64,000 nt of DNA from positions 2,224,501 through 2,288,500 of the forward strand of contig NZ_AP018724.1 of the NCBI RefSeq assembly GCF_004001245.1, read 5' to 3'. This document shows positions 46,054 to 58,199 of the stretch, piece after piece (positions within the stretch are counted from its first letter, which is position 1; each line of letters opens with the position of its first letter). The DNA comes from Sulfurivermis fontis (GTDB taxonomy: Bacteria > Pseudomonadota > Gammaproteobacteria > Thiohalomonadales > Thiohalomonadaceae). The notes beneath the pieces are model-generated. The model did not search any database and had not been told where the DNA came from. It was given only the letters and a program-made list of their open reading frames with translations. A program made the translations under genes and the position numbers.

Positions 46054-47033
46054 TGCCGCGGCGCCTCGACGTTGGCAAGGAGGTCTTTCAGCACATCATC
46101 GGGACGATAACCCTCGATCTCCAGATCGGCGGACAGCTTGACGCGGTGACGCAACACCGCCGGGGCGATGGATTTGACATCATCCGGAGTGACGAAGAAA
46201 TTGCCGTTGACCAGCGCCTGGGCGCGGGCGCAGCGCAGCAGGGCGATGCCGGCGCGCGGACCGGCGCCGGTTTCGATGCCCTGCCAGTCGCGCGTGGCGC
46301 GCACGATGCGCACGATATAGCCGAGGATCGCCTCGTCCACCTGCACCTGCGCTGCCGCCTTCTGCACTTCGATGACCTGTGCCGGCGTCAGCACCGGCTC
46401 GATGGTGGAGACGTCGAGCTGATTGCCCACGGCATTGGCGGTGACCTGACGGATCATCGCGCTTTCTTCCTGTTCGTTCGGGTAATCGATGTAGACGTTG
46501 AGCAGGAAGCGGTCGAGCTGCGCCTGCGGCAGCGGGTAGGTGCCCTCCTGCTCCACCGGGTTCTGCGTCGCCATCACCAGAAAGGGCTGCTCCAGCGCAA
46601 AGGGCTTGCCTTCGATGGTGACCTGCTCTTCCTGCATCGCTTCCAGCAGCGCCGATTGCGTCTTGGCCGGGGCACGATTGATTTCATCGCCGAGCAGAAA
46701 GTTGCAGAAGATGGGACCGCGGCGGATGCGAAACTCTTCCGACTTCATGTCGAACATGACATGGCCGCTGATGTCGCTCGGCATCAGATCGGGGGTGAAC
46801 TGCACGCGGGAGAATCTGCCGCCCACCGCCTTGCTCAACGAGCGCACCAGCAGGGTCTTGCCCAGTCCCGGCAGGCCTTCCACCAGCACATGGCCGCCGG
46901 CCACCAGGGCGACGATCACCTCGCGGATCACCTGACGCTGGCCGATCACCGCGCGGCCGACCATGGCCTCCAGATCGCGCACATGATTGCTGGCCTGAGC
47001 CAACAACGGATTTTGCATGTTCGTCTCGCTCAT
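46050..47033 (-). CDS. MoxR-family AAA+ ATPase
   Basis: 327 residues. Walker A GLPGLGKT, Walker B FLLGDEINRAPAKTQSALLE, sensor 1 ATQNPVEQEGTYPLPQAQLD and the C-terminal lid ATRDWQGIETGAGPRAGIAL are diagnostic for MoxR. These ATPases act as chaperones for metal insertion or complex assembly together with vWA partners. ATG at 47033 is preferred (SD GGGAG at 5-7 nt) over the ATG three bases upstream. Confidence 0.95.
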   Translation of the reverse strand: MSETNMQNPLLAQASNHVRDLEAMVGRAVIGQRQVIREVIVALVAGGHVLVEGLPGLGKTLLVRSLSKAVGGRFSRVQFTPDLMPSDISGHVMFDMKSEEFRIRRGPIFCNFLLGDEINRAPAKTQSALLEAMQEEQVTIEGKPFALEQPFLVMATQNPVEQEGTYPLPQAQLDRFLLNVYIDYPNEQEESAMIRQVTANAVGNQLDVSTIEPVLTPAQVIEVQKAAAQVQVDEAILGYIVRIVRATRDWQGIETGAGPRAGIALLRCARAQALVNGNFFVTPDDVKSIAPAVLRHRVKLSADLEIEGYRPDDVLKDLLANVEAPRQ

Positions 47034-47055
47034 CATTTCTCCCTCGTCGAAGAAT

Positions 47056-47183
47056 ACAGATACCAGGGACCAGGGATGAGATACACGGCAAGTGTGCGCT
47101 GCACGCACAATGTCCTGGTTCAAAACCACACAAGCGCAGCGAGCTCTACCCCTCGTATCTTGTCCCTCGTATCCCGTACCTCT
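47056..47183. repeat. Heptad inverted repeat, copy H (DUF4350-moxR spacer)
   Basis: Begins, on the minus strand, within 4 nt of the DUF4350 stop. The right arm (47147-47183) has 7-bp units CTCGTAT, CTTGTCC, CTCGTAT, CCCGTAC in phase. The left arm (47056-47090) has ATACCAG, GGACCAG, GGATGAG. The core has GCGC-rich complementary blocks and an AAAACCACA loop like copies D, F and G. Confidence 0.8.
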
Positions 47184-47186
47184 GTG

Positions 47187-48347
47187 TTACAGTGCGGTGC
47201 GCAACACCTGCAGATAACTGCTCAATTCGATGAAATCGCTTTCGCCGCCATACTCTGCATACAGCGCACGCTCCACCGCGCGCGGCGTCAGGCCGCTGCG
47301 TGCCGCGATCCACTGGCAGCGTTCGTCCGGCGTCATGGCGCGCAGCACGTAATGCTTGGCCAGCCAGGCCTGCTCGATGCGCTGGCGGTTGTGGCGGAAC
47401 AGTGCCTGACCACGATCCAGGCGCCACAGATAATTGGCACTGGCGGCGAGATGCTCGCCGATATCGCGGCGCGGGGCATGCAGCGGCGGCAGCAGCGGAC
47501 CGAGACGCGCACCCAGCTTCCACAGCCACAGCAGCACTGCGGCCAGCAGGGCCACCAGTGCATAGGCGGCCTGTTGCCAGGCCAGCTGCAGCAGCGAGGG
47601 CATCACCACGTCGTGTACCAGCCACACCTTGCCCTCCGGCTCGATACCTACCAGCAGGGCCAGCGCCAGGGCATGGTCCTCATCGCCGATCGCGCGGTTG
47701 GTAAGGAAGGTGTTATCGGCCAGTACCGTCACCAGCCCTTCTCCCACCTCGTATTGCAGCAGGCCATAGCCTTCCTCCAGCGGCACCCCGGCGCGCGCCA
47801 GTTCCTCGCTGTCCTCCAGATAGCGCCGGGTGGACATGTTCACGCCCACCGGCGTTTCCAGGTCGGCAAACTCGATCTCGATGCGTGTCTGCCAGGGGCG
47901 ATCTGCCAACCAGTCATCCTCATATTCGTGCACACGCACACCCAGCTCCGCCAGCAGCCCGGGAATCCTGCGGTCTTCTTTCTTGCCGATGCGCAGCGTG
48001 CTGTCGGCACCGACGATCAGGTGACCACCGGCTTCAACCCATTCGCGCAACAGCCTCTGCCGCTCCTCGCCGGCGGGTGGCACGTAGCGGTACACCACCA
48101 GCACATCATCGCTGGCCGGCAGGTTGCGCCACAGATCGGAGCTGGAGACACTGGCGGCGTCACGGCCGATGCGCTGCAGATAGCGCTCGGCGGCGAGAAA
48201 CGGATTGCGCCGCGCCTCCGGCGAATAGCCGTCCGTCACCTCCCGCTCGGCCAGCTCGAAATTGTTGAAAAACCAGATCACCGCCAGCAGCGCACCGATG
48301 CTGAGCACACCGCCGACGATCAGCCGCACCAGGCGCTGCTCATTCAT
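47187..48347 (-). CDS. DUF4350-domain membrane protein
   Basis: 386 residues. One membrane segment near residues 9-28 (IVGGVLSIGALLAVIWFFNN), a GATase-like domain with GGHLIVGADS, and a second membrane segment (about 270-290, AAYALVALLAAVLLWLWKLG), then a cytoplasmic tail. The DUF4350 pattern YSPEARRNPFLAAERYLQRI is present. These proteins occur in MoxR-DUF58-DUF4129 operons. Its start overlaps the DUF4129 gene by 8 bp. Confidence 0.88.
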   Translation of the reverse strand: MNEQRLVRLIVGGVLSIGALLAVIWFFNNFELAEREVTDGYSPEARRNPFLAAERYLQRIGRDAASVSSSDLWRNLPASDDVLVVYRYVPPAGEERQRLLREWVEAGGHLIVGADSTLRIGKKEDRRIPGLLAELGVRVHEYEDDWLADRPWQTRIEIEFADLETPVGVNMSTRRYLEDSEELARAGVPLEEGYGLLQYEVGEGLVTVLADNTFLTNRAIGDEDHALALALLVGIEPEGKVWLVHDVVMPSLLQLAWQQAAYALVALLAAVLLWLWKLGARLGPLLPPLHAPRRDIGEHLAASANYLWRLDRGQALFRHNRQRIEQAWLAKHYVLRAMTPDERCQWIAARSGLTPRAVERALYAEYGGESDFIELSSYLQVLRTAL

Positions 48348-49791
48348 GCTCTGGTACTCCGTACAGCTGCTGCCAGGTTGCGGCCAGTGCGGCGATATCC
48401 TGCGCCGCCGGTACCACGTGGCCGTAGGCACACCACACCCACACGCGGGTCAGGCGGGCAAAGAAGTCCCCCTCCGCCTGCGGCCGCTGGCTGCCGACGA
48501 TACGCTGGCACTCGCCCTCGGTGGCGCTGTCGGGAATGCGCACATGGTGTTCGTGGATCAGGCGCACCAGGGTGGCACGATAGAGCAGGCTCAGCGCCGG
48601 GCGGATGCGCCCCTCTGCGAGCAGGGCGGTCACGGCGGCAACGACATCCTGCGGCAGGGATTCCGGCGTCACCGGCAGACCGAACAGTACCGGCGACGGC
48701 GCCGCATTGCGCGCGGTGCGGCGCTGCGGCAGCCAGTCGGTCAGGCGCAACAGGTAAAGGAGCAGCCAGCCGAGCAGCACGACGGCAGCCACCCACAGCA
48801 GGTATTCAAACAGTTCGGCGACGATGGGCACCCAGGAGGTATTCCACTCCGGCCGCTCCTTCTTTTCCGCGTCGCGCTCGCCGATATAACGCCAGTACTT
48901 TTCCATACGCTTGCTGCCGAAGTCCTCGTGCGCCAGCACCTCTTCGATGATCTGCTTCGATTCGGCATGCTCCAGCGCCCAGCTGTCGCTGGCCGGCCAG
49001 ACCATACCGAACAGCAGGGCACAGCCGAGCAGCAGCGCCGCCGTGGCGCGCGCCGGCTTGAAGCGCGGTGCCATGCGGCGGAAGGCCAGTTCCAGATCCC
49101 AGGCCTCCAGCACCGAGCGGCGCGTCAGATACAGCGCAAATCCGCCCGCCACGTAGAACGGCGCCATGATGGACATCGCCAGCAGGCCGAAAGCGTTGCT
49201 CAGCCAGGCGAATACCGGCTCCTCGCCTTGCAGCATCTCCAGCCAGTCGTCGGGGCGCAATTCATCGGGGATCAGGTACAGCAGCAACAGCAGGAAGGAA
49301 AACTGCAGCACACCCTCGAAGTGGATGCCGCCGACGGTCAGCCAGGTACCGACGGACTGATTGGCGGACAGCACTTGCAGGCGCTTGCTGCGCGCCTCGC
49401 CCGTCAGTCCTTCCAGATGCGACACCGGCATGAAGAAGGAGCGATTGGAACTCAGGCGCCGCAGGGTGAGATTGGCCAACAGGCGCGGCCGCAGCACTGC
49501 GCGCCATTGCCCCAGCGTCTCGCGCAGCGTCAGCTCCTCGCCGAACAGGCGGCGGCTGAGCCAGAACAGCAGCAGCGGTTCATACAGCGGCTTGAACCAC
49601 CACATCACCAGGGCCACTGCCCATGGCCATTGCTGCAGCAGCACCACGGCCAGCAGCGTCACCGGCAACGCCGTCGCAAACCACAGGCGCCACAGCGGCC
49701 AGAACCACTGCCGCGCCATCACGAAACCGAGGTCGAGCCCCTCCCACGGCGTGCGGTAGCGAATGTTGGCGCTGATCCGGTCAAGCTGCAT
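48340..49791 (-). CDS. DUF4129-domain multi-pass membrane protein
   Basis: 483 residues. Several membrane segments in the N-terminal half, around WLRLWFATALPVTLLAVVLL and LQFSFLLLLLYLIP, a long extracytoplasmic region (FGSKRMEKYWRYIGERDAEK), another membrane segment (LLWVAAVVLLGWLLLYLLRL), and a C-terminal DUF4129 domain RPALSLLYRATLVRLIHEHH with the conserved EGECQRIV. DUF4129 at other loci is joined to transglutaminase-like proteins; here it is separate. Overlaps SpoIIM by 11 bp. Confidence 0.85.
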   Translation of the reverse strand: MQLDRISANIRYRTPWEGLDLGFVMARQWFWPLWRLWFATALPVTLLAVVLLQQWPWAVALVMWWFKPLYEPLLLFWLSRRLFGEELTLRETLGQWRAVLRPRLLANLTLRRLSSNRSFFMPVSHLEGLTGEARSKRLQVLSANQSVGTWLTVGGIHFEGVLQFSFLLLLLYLIPDELRPDDWLEMLQGEEPVFAWLSNAFGLLAMSIMAPFYVAGGFALYLTRRSVLEAWDLELAFRRMAPRFKPARATAALLLGCALLFGMVWPASDSWALEHAESKQIIEEVLAHEDFGSKRMEKYWRYIGERDAEKKERPEWNTSWVPIVAELFEYLLWVAAVVLLGWLLLYLLRLTDWLPQRRTARNAAPSPVLFGLPVTPESLPQDVVAAVTALLAEGRIRPALSLLYRATLVRLIHEHHVRIPDSATEGECQRIVGSQRPQAEGDFFARLTRVWVWCAYGHVVPAAQDIAALAATWQQLYGVPEHE

Positions 49792-50764
49792 CGCGACCCC
49801 GCCCGGCAAACCCCAGATACAGGATCAACACCGTCCACATCACGGCCGACACGGCATACTTCACCGCCGGCGCCACCGCGCCGTTGGATGACCAGAAGGC
49901 CTCGATGAAGGCGGCGCCGAGCAGCAACAGCGCCGCCCCCAGCACCAGCGTCACCGCCTCCAGCGCCGCCCACTTGAGCGCCTCGCCACGCGTGCGGCGG
50001 CCCGGTGCAATGATGGCCTTGCCCAGCAGCAGGCCGGCGGCGCCGCTGATGCAGATGGCGGTCAGCTCGAAGGCGCTGTGGCCGGCGACGAAGGTCCAGA
50101 AGGTGGCGGAGAAGCCGAGCTGGGTGAGGTGTCCGGCAACGCCGCCGATCACTACGCCGTTGAACAGCAGCAGCAGCACCGTGCCGACGCCGGCCAGCAT
50201 GCCGCTGGCAAAGGTGCGGAAACCGATGCCGATGTTGTTCCAGATGTAATAGCCGAACATGGCGAAGTCGGTGGCGGAGGCGCGATCCTCGCTGCGTCCG
50301 GGCATGGGATTGGCCGGGTCGTACATGAATTCCATCGACGCCACCTCGAAGGGGTCGAGGATGGTGTAGATGAAATCGGGGTCGAGATAACAGGCGAGCC
50401 CCATGGCCAGCGCCGGGCCATAAAACAGGAATGTCGCCAGCCAGAAGGCGCGGGCGTGGCGGCGCAGGGTATTGGGAAAACCACTCCACAGGAAGGCCAC
50501 CATGCGCCACAGCCACAGGCTCTTGCGCTGATACAACAGGCGATGACCACGCTGCACCAGATCGTGCAGTTCATCCACCAGGCCGGTGCTGTAGTGGCGG
50601 TGACGCGCCAGCGCATAGTCGGCGCACAGGCGCCGGTACAGCTCCGGCAGGCGCTCCAGCGCCACTGCGGCACGGCGGCGCGGCGGCTTCTCCAGCTCGT
50701 CGGCGAGCTGGCGGAAACTGTCCCACAGCGGGCGCTGCTGCTCGATGAACTGTTGCTGCTTCAT
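49781..50764 (-). CDS. SpoIIM-family (DUF95) membrane protein
   Basis: 327 residues: an N-terminal helical region (LEKPPRRRAAVALERLPELY) and about five membrane segments with the SpoIIM/DUF95 features FRTFASGMLAGVGTVLLLLF and FVAGHSAFELTAICISGAAG. In Bacillus SpoIIM acts in engulfment with cell-wall hydrolases. In MoxR-DUF58 operons of Gram-negatives the role is unknown. Overlaps the RDD gene by 4 bp. Confidence 0.9.
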   Translation of the reverse strand: MKQQQFIEQQRPLWDSFRQLADELEKPPRRRAAVALERLPELYRRLCADYALARHRHYSTGLVDELHDLVQRGHRLLYQRKSLWLWRMVAFLWSGFPNTLRRHARAFWLATFLFYGPALAMGLACYLDPDFIYTILDPFEVASMEFMYDPANPMPGRSEDRASATDFAMFGYYIWNNIGIGFRTFASGMLAGVGTVLLLLFNGVVIGGVAGHLTQLGFSATFWTFVAGHSAFELTAICISGAAGLLLGKAIIAPGRRTRGEALKWAALEAVTLVLGAALLLLGAAFIEAFWSSNGAVAPAVKYAVSAVMWTVLILYLGFAGRGRDAA

Positions 50765-51435
50765 CGGCCGCGCTCCAGCCAGCGGGCATAGCCCAGCACG
50801 GTCTGCACCGCCGCCGGGCCGTGTTCATCGGTGATGATCTCGGCCAGTTCCTCCACGCGTCCCGGTGCCAGCGTGGTGCTGCGTTCGGCAAAATCGAGCA
50901 GCGCGCACTGCTCCTCCACCGCCAGCGGCACCGGCAGGGCGCGCGCCTCGGCCTCGATGGTCACGTCCATGCGCCGCGCCGCCTCGGTGTACACCACCAG
51001 GGTGCCGGCAGCGAGATCGCCGAGACGCTGGAAGCGGCGGTTGATCAGCATCGACAGCAGGCCGATGCCGTAGAACAGAGGAAGGAAATCGACGACACGC
51101 AGCAGGTTGCGGATCAAGGAGGCGGCCCAGCCGACCGGTGTGCCGTTGTCGTGCACCACCGTGAGTCCCATGGCCTTCTTGCCCGGCGTGGCGCCGCGCG
51201 TCACCTCGAAGAAGACCGGGTAGAACCACTCCAGCAGGAACAGCATGATGAGAAAGGCGCCGACCCCCAGCTCGGCCAGGGGCAGCAGGATCATGGACAG
51301 CACGAACAACACCGTATAGCGAATCAGCGTGTCCAGCACGAAGGCCAGGGCACGCGGCACGGGACCGGCCACCCGCAGACCGAGGTCCACACCTTCGGGC
51401 GTCTCGAAGGTGTAGACCGTGTCCAGTTGCACCAT
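50761..51435 (-). CDS. RDD-family membrane protein
   Basis: 224 residues with three to four membrane segments. The RDD signature is relaxed: RALAFVLDTLIRYTVLFVLS (R..D), TRGATPGKKAMGLTVV and NRRFQRLGDLAAGTLVVY. A C-terminal cytoplasmic region of about 70 residues follows. RDD proteins are poorly understood; some carry Na+/H+ exchange. It is the first gene of the SpoIIM-to-DUF58 operon here, with the DUF805 gene 16 bp upstream. Confidence 0.88.
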   Translation of the reverse strand: MVQLDTVYTFETPEGVDLGLRVAGPVPRALAFVLDTLIRYTVLFVLSMILLPLAELGVGAFLIMLFLLEWFYPVFFEVTRGATPGKKAMGLTVVHDNGTPVGWAASLIRNLLRVVDFLPLFYGIGLLSMLINRRFQRLGDLAAGTLVVYTEAARRMDVTIEAEARALPVPLAVEEQCALLDFAERSTTLAPGRVEELAEIITDEHGPAAVQTVLGYARWLERGR

Positions 51436-51451
51436 GGAGTGTACGGTCGGA

Positions 51452-51973
51452 TTAACGCGCCATCAGCGGGATGAGAACGGCGGCGAACACGCCGATCACG
51501 CCGAGGACCATGAAGCCGATGCCGATATAGCCGAGCACCTTCTCCCAGCCGCGTGTCACCCGCGGCGGGGCGTAGCGGTTGGCGCCTTCAGTGCCGCCCT
51601 TGAGCATCAGCACCAGCCCGAAAATCATGTTGGCGATGGGGACGATGAACAGCAGACTCCACCAGCCGGAGGCATTGAAATCATGCAACCGGCGGATGGC
51701 GAACAGGATCATTACCACCAGCATGGCGATCTGGAAGATCATCGCCAATGGCCCCATGGCCATCATCGCGCCGGGGTCCATGGCAGCCATGCCACCACCC
51801 AGCAAGGCCGCCAGGATCGAACCACCACCGCCGATCAACATGCCCCAGGCGATATAGCTCAAACGGCCGAAACGGCCCCTGGGAGAGAATGGTCCGGTTT
51901 CGTCAAAGCCCCCCTGACCGGGAACAGCGGAAACGTCGGCGGCAGGCGCCTGATAGGGATTGCTGAACTCCAT
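51452..51973 (-). CDS. DUF805 small membrane protein
   Basis: 173 residues, four membrane segments. The DUF805 core is visible as FGRLSYIAWGMLIGGGGSIL, AIRRLHDFNASGWWSLLFIV and the last GGTEGANRYAPPR. The N-terminal tail SNPYQAPAADVS is typical of proteins annotated as inner-membrane YhaH-like. Function unknown; may belong to the RDD/SpoIIM transcription unit. The upstream in-frame ATG at 52009 has no family similarity. Confidence 0.85.
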   Translation of the reverse strand: MEFSNPYQAPAADVSAVPGQGGFDETGPFSPRGRFGRLSYIAWGMLIGGGGSILAALLGGGMAAMDPGAMMAMGPLAMIFQIAMLVVMILFAIRRLHDFNASGWWSLLFIVPIANMIFGLVLMLKGGTEGANRYAPPRVTRGWEKVLGYIGIGFMVLGVIGVFAAVLIPLMAR

Positions 51974-52158
51974 GACTACAGCTCCATTGTTCGTTGTTGT
52001 CGGCGGCACCGTGCCTACGGTGCCATCCCCCTGGAGTGACGACCAAGACCGAAGCGGATGGTCGCCGGCTACTATAACAAGCCATTTGCAGAAATGAATA
52101 CCGGCTGCACCATTGCACGCAGAAACTGGGCAACCTGTGCTGTAGGCGGGCGACTTAT

Positions 52159-52363
52159 GGAAGGTCTGAATAAGTCCATCCTGGACTTCTCAGGTCGCTC
52201 CCGCCCCTCCCTGGGCTGCGCGACATAAGTCCATCCGTGGACAAAACCACGCCAAGCGAAAAGTGTGATTTTCGCTCGGCTTCATTTTTCAACGACTTAT
52301 CGTCGTTGAAAAATGGCGGCACATCCCTGTGCCGCGGAAGCTCTGAACTTATTCAGAGCTTCC
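52159..52363. repeat. MITE-like element with stacked hairpins downstream of pgi
   Basis: 205 bp bounded by 16-bp inverted ends: GGAAGGTCTGAATAAG (52159-52174) and the complement of GGAAGCTCTGAATAAG (52348-52363), one mismatch. Inside are perfect hairpins: AAGTCCA/TGGACTT (52172-52188), GTCCA/TGGAC (52229-52242), a 14-bp stem CATTTTTCAACGAC (52283-52315), GCGGCACA/TGTGCCGC (52316-52335), and a 12-bp palindrome GGAAGCTCTGAA-CTTA (52336-52363). The last abuts the pgi stop codon. It occupies most of the 390-bp gap between DUF805 and pgi; the rest (51974-52158) shows no gene. Confidence 0.7.
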
Positions 52364-55515
<3,152 letters not shown>

Positions 55516-55549
55516 CTGTTCACCGCTCCGCTGGCATTCAATATATTAG

Positions 55550-55577
55550 GGAAGCTCTGAACTTATTCAGAGCTTCC
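55550..55577. repeat. 28-bp palindrome after gnd, identical to the one after pgi
   Basis: A 12-bp stem GGAAGCTCTGAA and its complement around a CTTA loop, identical in all 28 bases and in orientation to 52336-52363. It directly abuts the gnd stop codon (55578-55580), just as the other copy abuts the pgi stop. It may end the gnd transcript or regulate zwf, whose start lies 34 bp further on. Confidence 0.85.
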
Positions 55578-56480
55578 TTAACCCTTCTCCACCTTATGCC
55601 CGCCAAAGGCATTGCGCATCATCGCCAGCAGTTTGGCGGGATAGCCCTCCGCATCCTGGCTGGTGAAACGCATCTGCAGGGCCAGCGAGATCACCGGCAG
55701 GGCGACGCCCTGATCGATGGCCTCGATGGCGGTCCAGCGACCTTCGCCGGAATCCGCCACTACCGGGGCGATGTCCTGCAGTTCCTGGTCGGCGGCGAGG
55801 GCAGCGGCGGTGAGGTCGAGCAGCCAGCTGCGCACCACCGAACCATGACGCCACAGTTCGGCTATCTGCGCCAGGTCGAGGCTGAATTCCTGCTTGCCGC
55901 GCAACAGCGCAAAGCCCTCCGCATAGGCCTGCATCATGCCGTATTCGATGCCGTTGTGAATCATCTTGGTGAAGTGGCCGGCGCCGATGGGGCCGACGTG
56001 GGCCCAGCCGTTTTCCGGTGCCAGGGCGTCGAACAGGGGTTGCAGCGCCTTGACCGCCGCCGGCTCACCGCCGGCCATCAGACAGTAGCCCTTTTCCAGG
56101 CCCCACACGCCACCGGAGGTGCCGACGTCGACGAAATGAATGTCGTGCTCGGCCAGCAGCACGCCACGGCGCTGGGAGTCGTGGTAATTGGAGTTGCCGC
56201 CGTCCACCAGGATATCACCCGCCTCCAGCAGCGGAATCAACTGGTGGATCATCTGCTCGGTGGGTGAGCCGCTGGGCAGCATCAGCCACACCACGCGCGG
56301 TGTGGGCAGCATCCTTACCGCCTCGGCGGCCGACGCGGCGGCAATCATCCCCTCTTCCGCCGCCAGCTGGCGCACGCTCTCCGGGGAGCGGTTGTAGCCC
56401 ACCACCTCGATGCCGTGGCGGCGCAGGCGGCGCACCATGTTGCCGCCCATCCTGCCCAGACCGATCATCGCCATCTTCAT
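55578..56480 (-). CDS. gnd: 6-phosphogluconate dehydrogenase, short (GndA/YqeC-type)
   Basis: Oxidative decarboxylation of 6-phosphogluconate to ribulose 5-phosphate. 300 residues, the short form; the classical enzyme is about 470. N-terminal dinucleotide fold MKMAMIGLGRMGGNMVRRLR; the catalytic region VDVGTSGGVWGLEKGYCLMA with VGPIGAGHFTKMIHNGIEYG contains the conserved Lys. Short-form enzymes are often NAD+-specific; the cofactor here is not determinable by eye. The start MKMAMIG is chosen over an upstream extension without similarity. Confidence 0.94.
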   Translation of the reverse strand: MKMAMIGLGRMGGNMVRRLRRHGIEVVGYNRSPESVRQLAAEEGMIAAASAAEAVRMLPTPRVVWLMLPSGSPTEQMIHQLIPLLEAGDILVDGGNSNYHDSQRRGVLLAEHDIHFVDVGTSGGVWGLEKGYCLMAGGEPAAVKALQPLFDALAPENGWAHVGPIGAGHFTKMIHNGIEYGMMQAYAEGFALLRGKQEFSLDLAQIAELWRHGSVVRSWLLDLTAAALAADQELQDIAPVVADSGEGRWTAIEAIDQGVALPVISLALQMRFTSQDAEGYPAKLLAMMRNAFGGHKVEKG

Positions 56481-56653
56481 CGCCTGCCCCTCCCTCGTTG
56501 CAACAACATACGCGCCCCGGCGCACACTGCCCCTCGCCCGGCCCGGCGCGGGGGCGGGCAATGGCGGCTGCCATTGGTGGTGGCGCGAATTGCCGGCCCC
56601 GTTTGGTTTACCATAGGCGCCCTTGTCCGATTTTCTCACCATAGCATTTAACT

Positions 56654-58099
56654 ATGTCACGAATCCTGTTTGCCAGCAGCGAGGCCCATCCGCTGATCAA
56701 GACCGGCGGTCTGGCCGACGTCAGCGGCTCGTTGCCGCCGGTGCTGCGTGCCCTGGGTGATGAGGTGCGCCTGGTGCTGCCGGCCTACCGCACGGTATTG
56801 CAGCGCCTGCCGGTGTTGCCCATCGTGGCGGAGCTGGTGCTGCCGGGCAGCGCGACGCCGGTGCGCATCCTGGAGGGCACCCTGCCGCATACCGGGGTTC
56901 CGATCTGGCTGGTCGATGCGCCGGCCTTCTTCGACCGCGACGGCGGCCCCTATCTGGGCCCCGATGGCCATGACTGGCCCGACAACGCCGCCCGCTTCGC
57001 ACTGTTCTGCCGCGCCGTGGTGGAGCTGGCGCAGGATCGCGCCGGGCTGCATTGGCGTCCCGACGTGGTGCACTGCAACGACTGGCAGACCGGCCTGATA
57101 CCGGCCCTGCTGGCCCAGGAACCCGCCCGCCCGGGCACCGTGTTCACCATTCACAACATGGCCTACCAGGGCCTGTTTCCCTACAGCACCTTCACCGCCC
57201 TGGGCCTGCCCGCCGGGCTGTGGCACTGGCAGGCCTTGGAGTTCCACGGCCAGTTCAACTTCCTCAAGGGCGGGCTGGTCTTCGCCGACTGGATTACTAC
57301 CGTCAGTCCCACCTATGCCCAGGAGATCCGCCGCGCCGAGTTTGCCTACGGCCTGGAGGGCGTGCTCAACCACCGTGCCGACCGTCTGCGCGGCATCCTC
57401 AACGGTATCGACTACAGTGCCTGGGATCCGGCTCACGACCCGCTGATCCCCTACCACTACAGTGCAGTCAAACCGGGGGGCAAAAAGAAGAACAAGGCGG
57501 CACTGCAACACCAATTCGCCCTGCCGGCAGACCCCCACGCACCGCTGCTCGGCCTGGTCGGACGCATGGTGGAACAAAAGGGCATCGATCTGGTACTGGC
57601 GGTACTGCCGGAACTGATGCAACAGGGTGTTCAGGTGGCCGTGGTGGGTACCGGCGCATCCCACTACGAACAGGCCTTCAGGGCCCTCGCCGACCGTCAT
57701 CCAGACCAGGCAGGCGTCTTCATCGGCTATGACGAAGGCTATGCCCACCTGGTGGAGGCCGGCGCCGACATCTTCCTCATGCCCTCGCGCTTCGAGCCCT
57801 GCGGCCTGAACCAGCTCTACAGCCTGCGCTACGGCACCGTCCCGGTGGTGCGCCGCACCGGCGGCCTGGCCGATACCGTGGTGCACACCGATGCCGTCAC
57901 CCTGGCCGACGGCACCGCCACCGGCTTCGTCTTCGACCATGCCACCCCCGATGCCCTGCGCCAGGCCATAGCGCAGGCCCTGGCGCTGTACCGCCAGCCA
58001 CAGGCCTGGCGCCAGGTGATGCAGAGCGGCATGCGGCGCGACTTCAGCTGGGAGCAGAGCGCACGCCAGTACCAGGAGCTGTACCGCCAGACCTGTTGA
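56654..58099 (+). CDS. glgA: Glycogen synthase (ADP-glucose)
   Basis: Extends alpha-1,4-glucan from ADP-glucose; GT5 family. 481 residues. N-terminal RILFASSEAHPLIKTGGLAD contains the ADP-binding KTGGLADV; also HCNDWQTGLIPALLAQEPAR and the C-terminal PSRFEPCGLNQLYSLRYGTV and RRTGGLADTV. Divergent from gnd across a 173-bp gap that holds both promoters. glgB, glgC and glgP are not in the window. Confidence 0.97.
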   Translation: MSRILFASSEAHPLIKTGGLADVSGSLPPVLRALGDEVRLVLPAYRTVLQRLPVLPIVAELVLPGSATPVRILEGTLPHTGVPIWLVDAPAFFDRDGGPYLGPDGHDWPDNAARFALFCRAVVELAQDRAGLHWRPDVVHCNDWQTGLIPALLAQEPARPGTVFTIHNMAYQGLFPYSTFTALGLPAGLWHWQALEFHGQFNFLKGGLVFADWITTVSPTYAQEIRRAEFAYGLEGVLNHRADRLRGILNGIDYSAWDPAHDPLIPYHYSAVKPGGKKKNKAALQHQFALPADPHAPLLGLVGRMVEQKGIDLVLAVLPELMQQGVQVAVVGTGASHYEQAFRALADRHPDQAGVFIGYDEGYAHLVEAGADIFLMPSRFEPCGLNQLYSLRYGTVPVVRRTGGLADTVVHTDAVTLADGTATGFVFDHATPDALRQAIAQALALYRQPQAWRQVMQSGMRRDFSWEQSARQYQELYRQTC

Positions 58100-58185
58100 G
58101 CAAGGCGCGATGCCGGATACCCACAAGCTTCGCTCAAGCATTGCGGCAGCAACACGCTGTCCGAGGCAATATCCGCCCTTTCGGG

Positions 58186-58191
58186 TATACT
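58186..58191 (+). promoter_or_regulatory. Candidate -10 element for ppc
   Basis: TATACT in the context TCGGGTATACTAGCG, five of six matches to TATAAT, 79 bp before the ppc ATG. No convincing -35 at 16-18 bp upstream was seen, so it is tentative. Confidence 0.4.
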
Positions 58192-58199
58192 AGCGCCCC

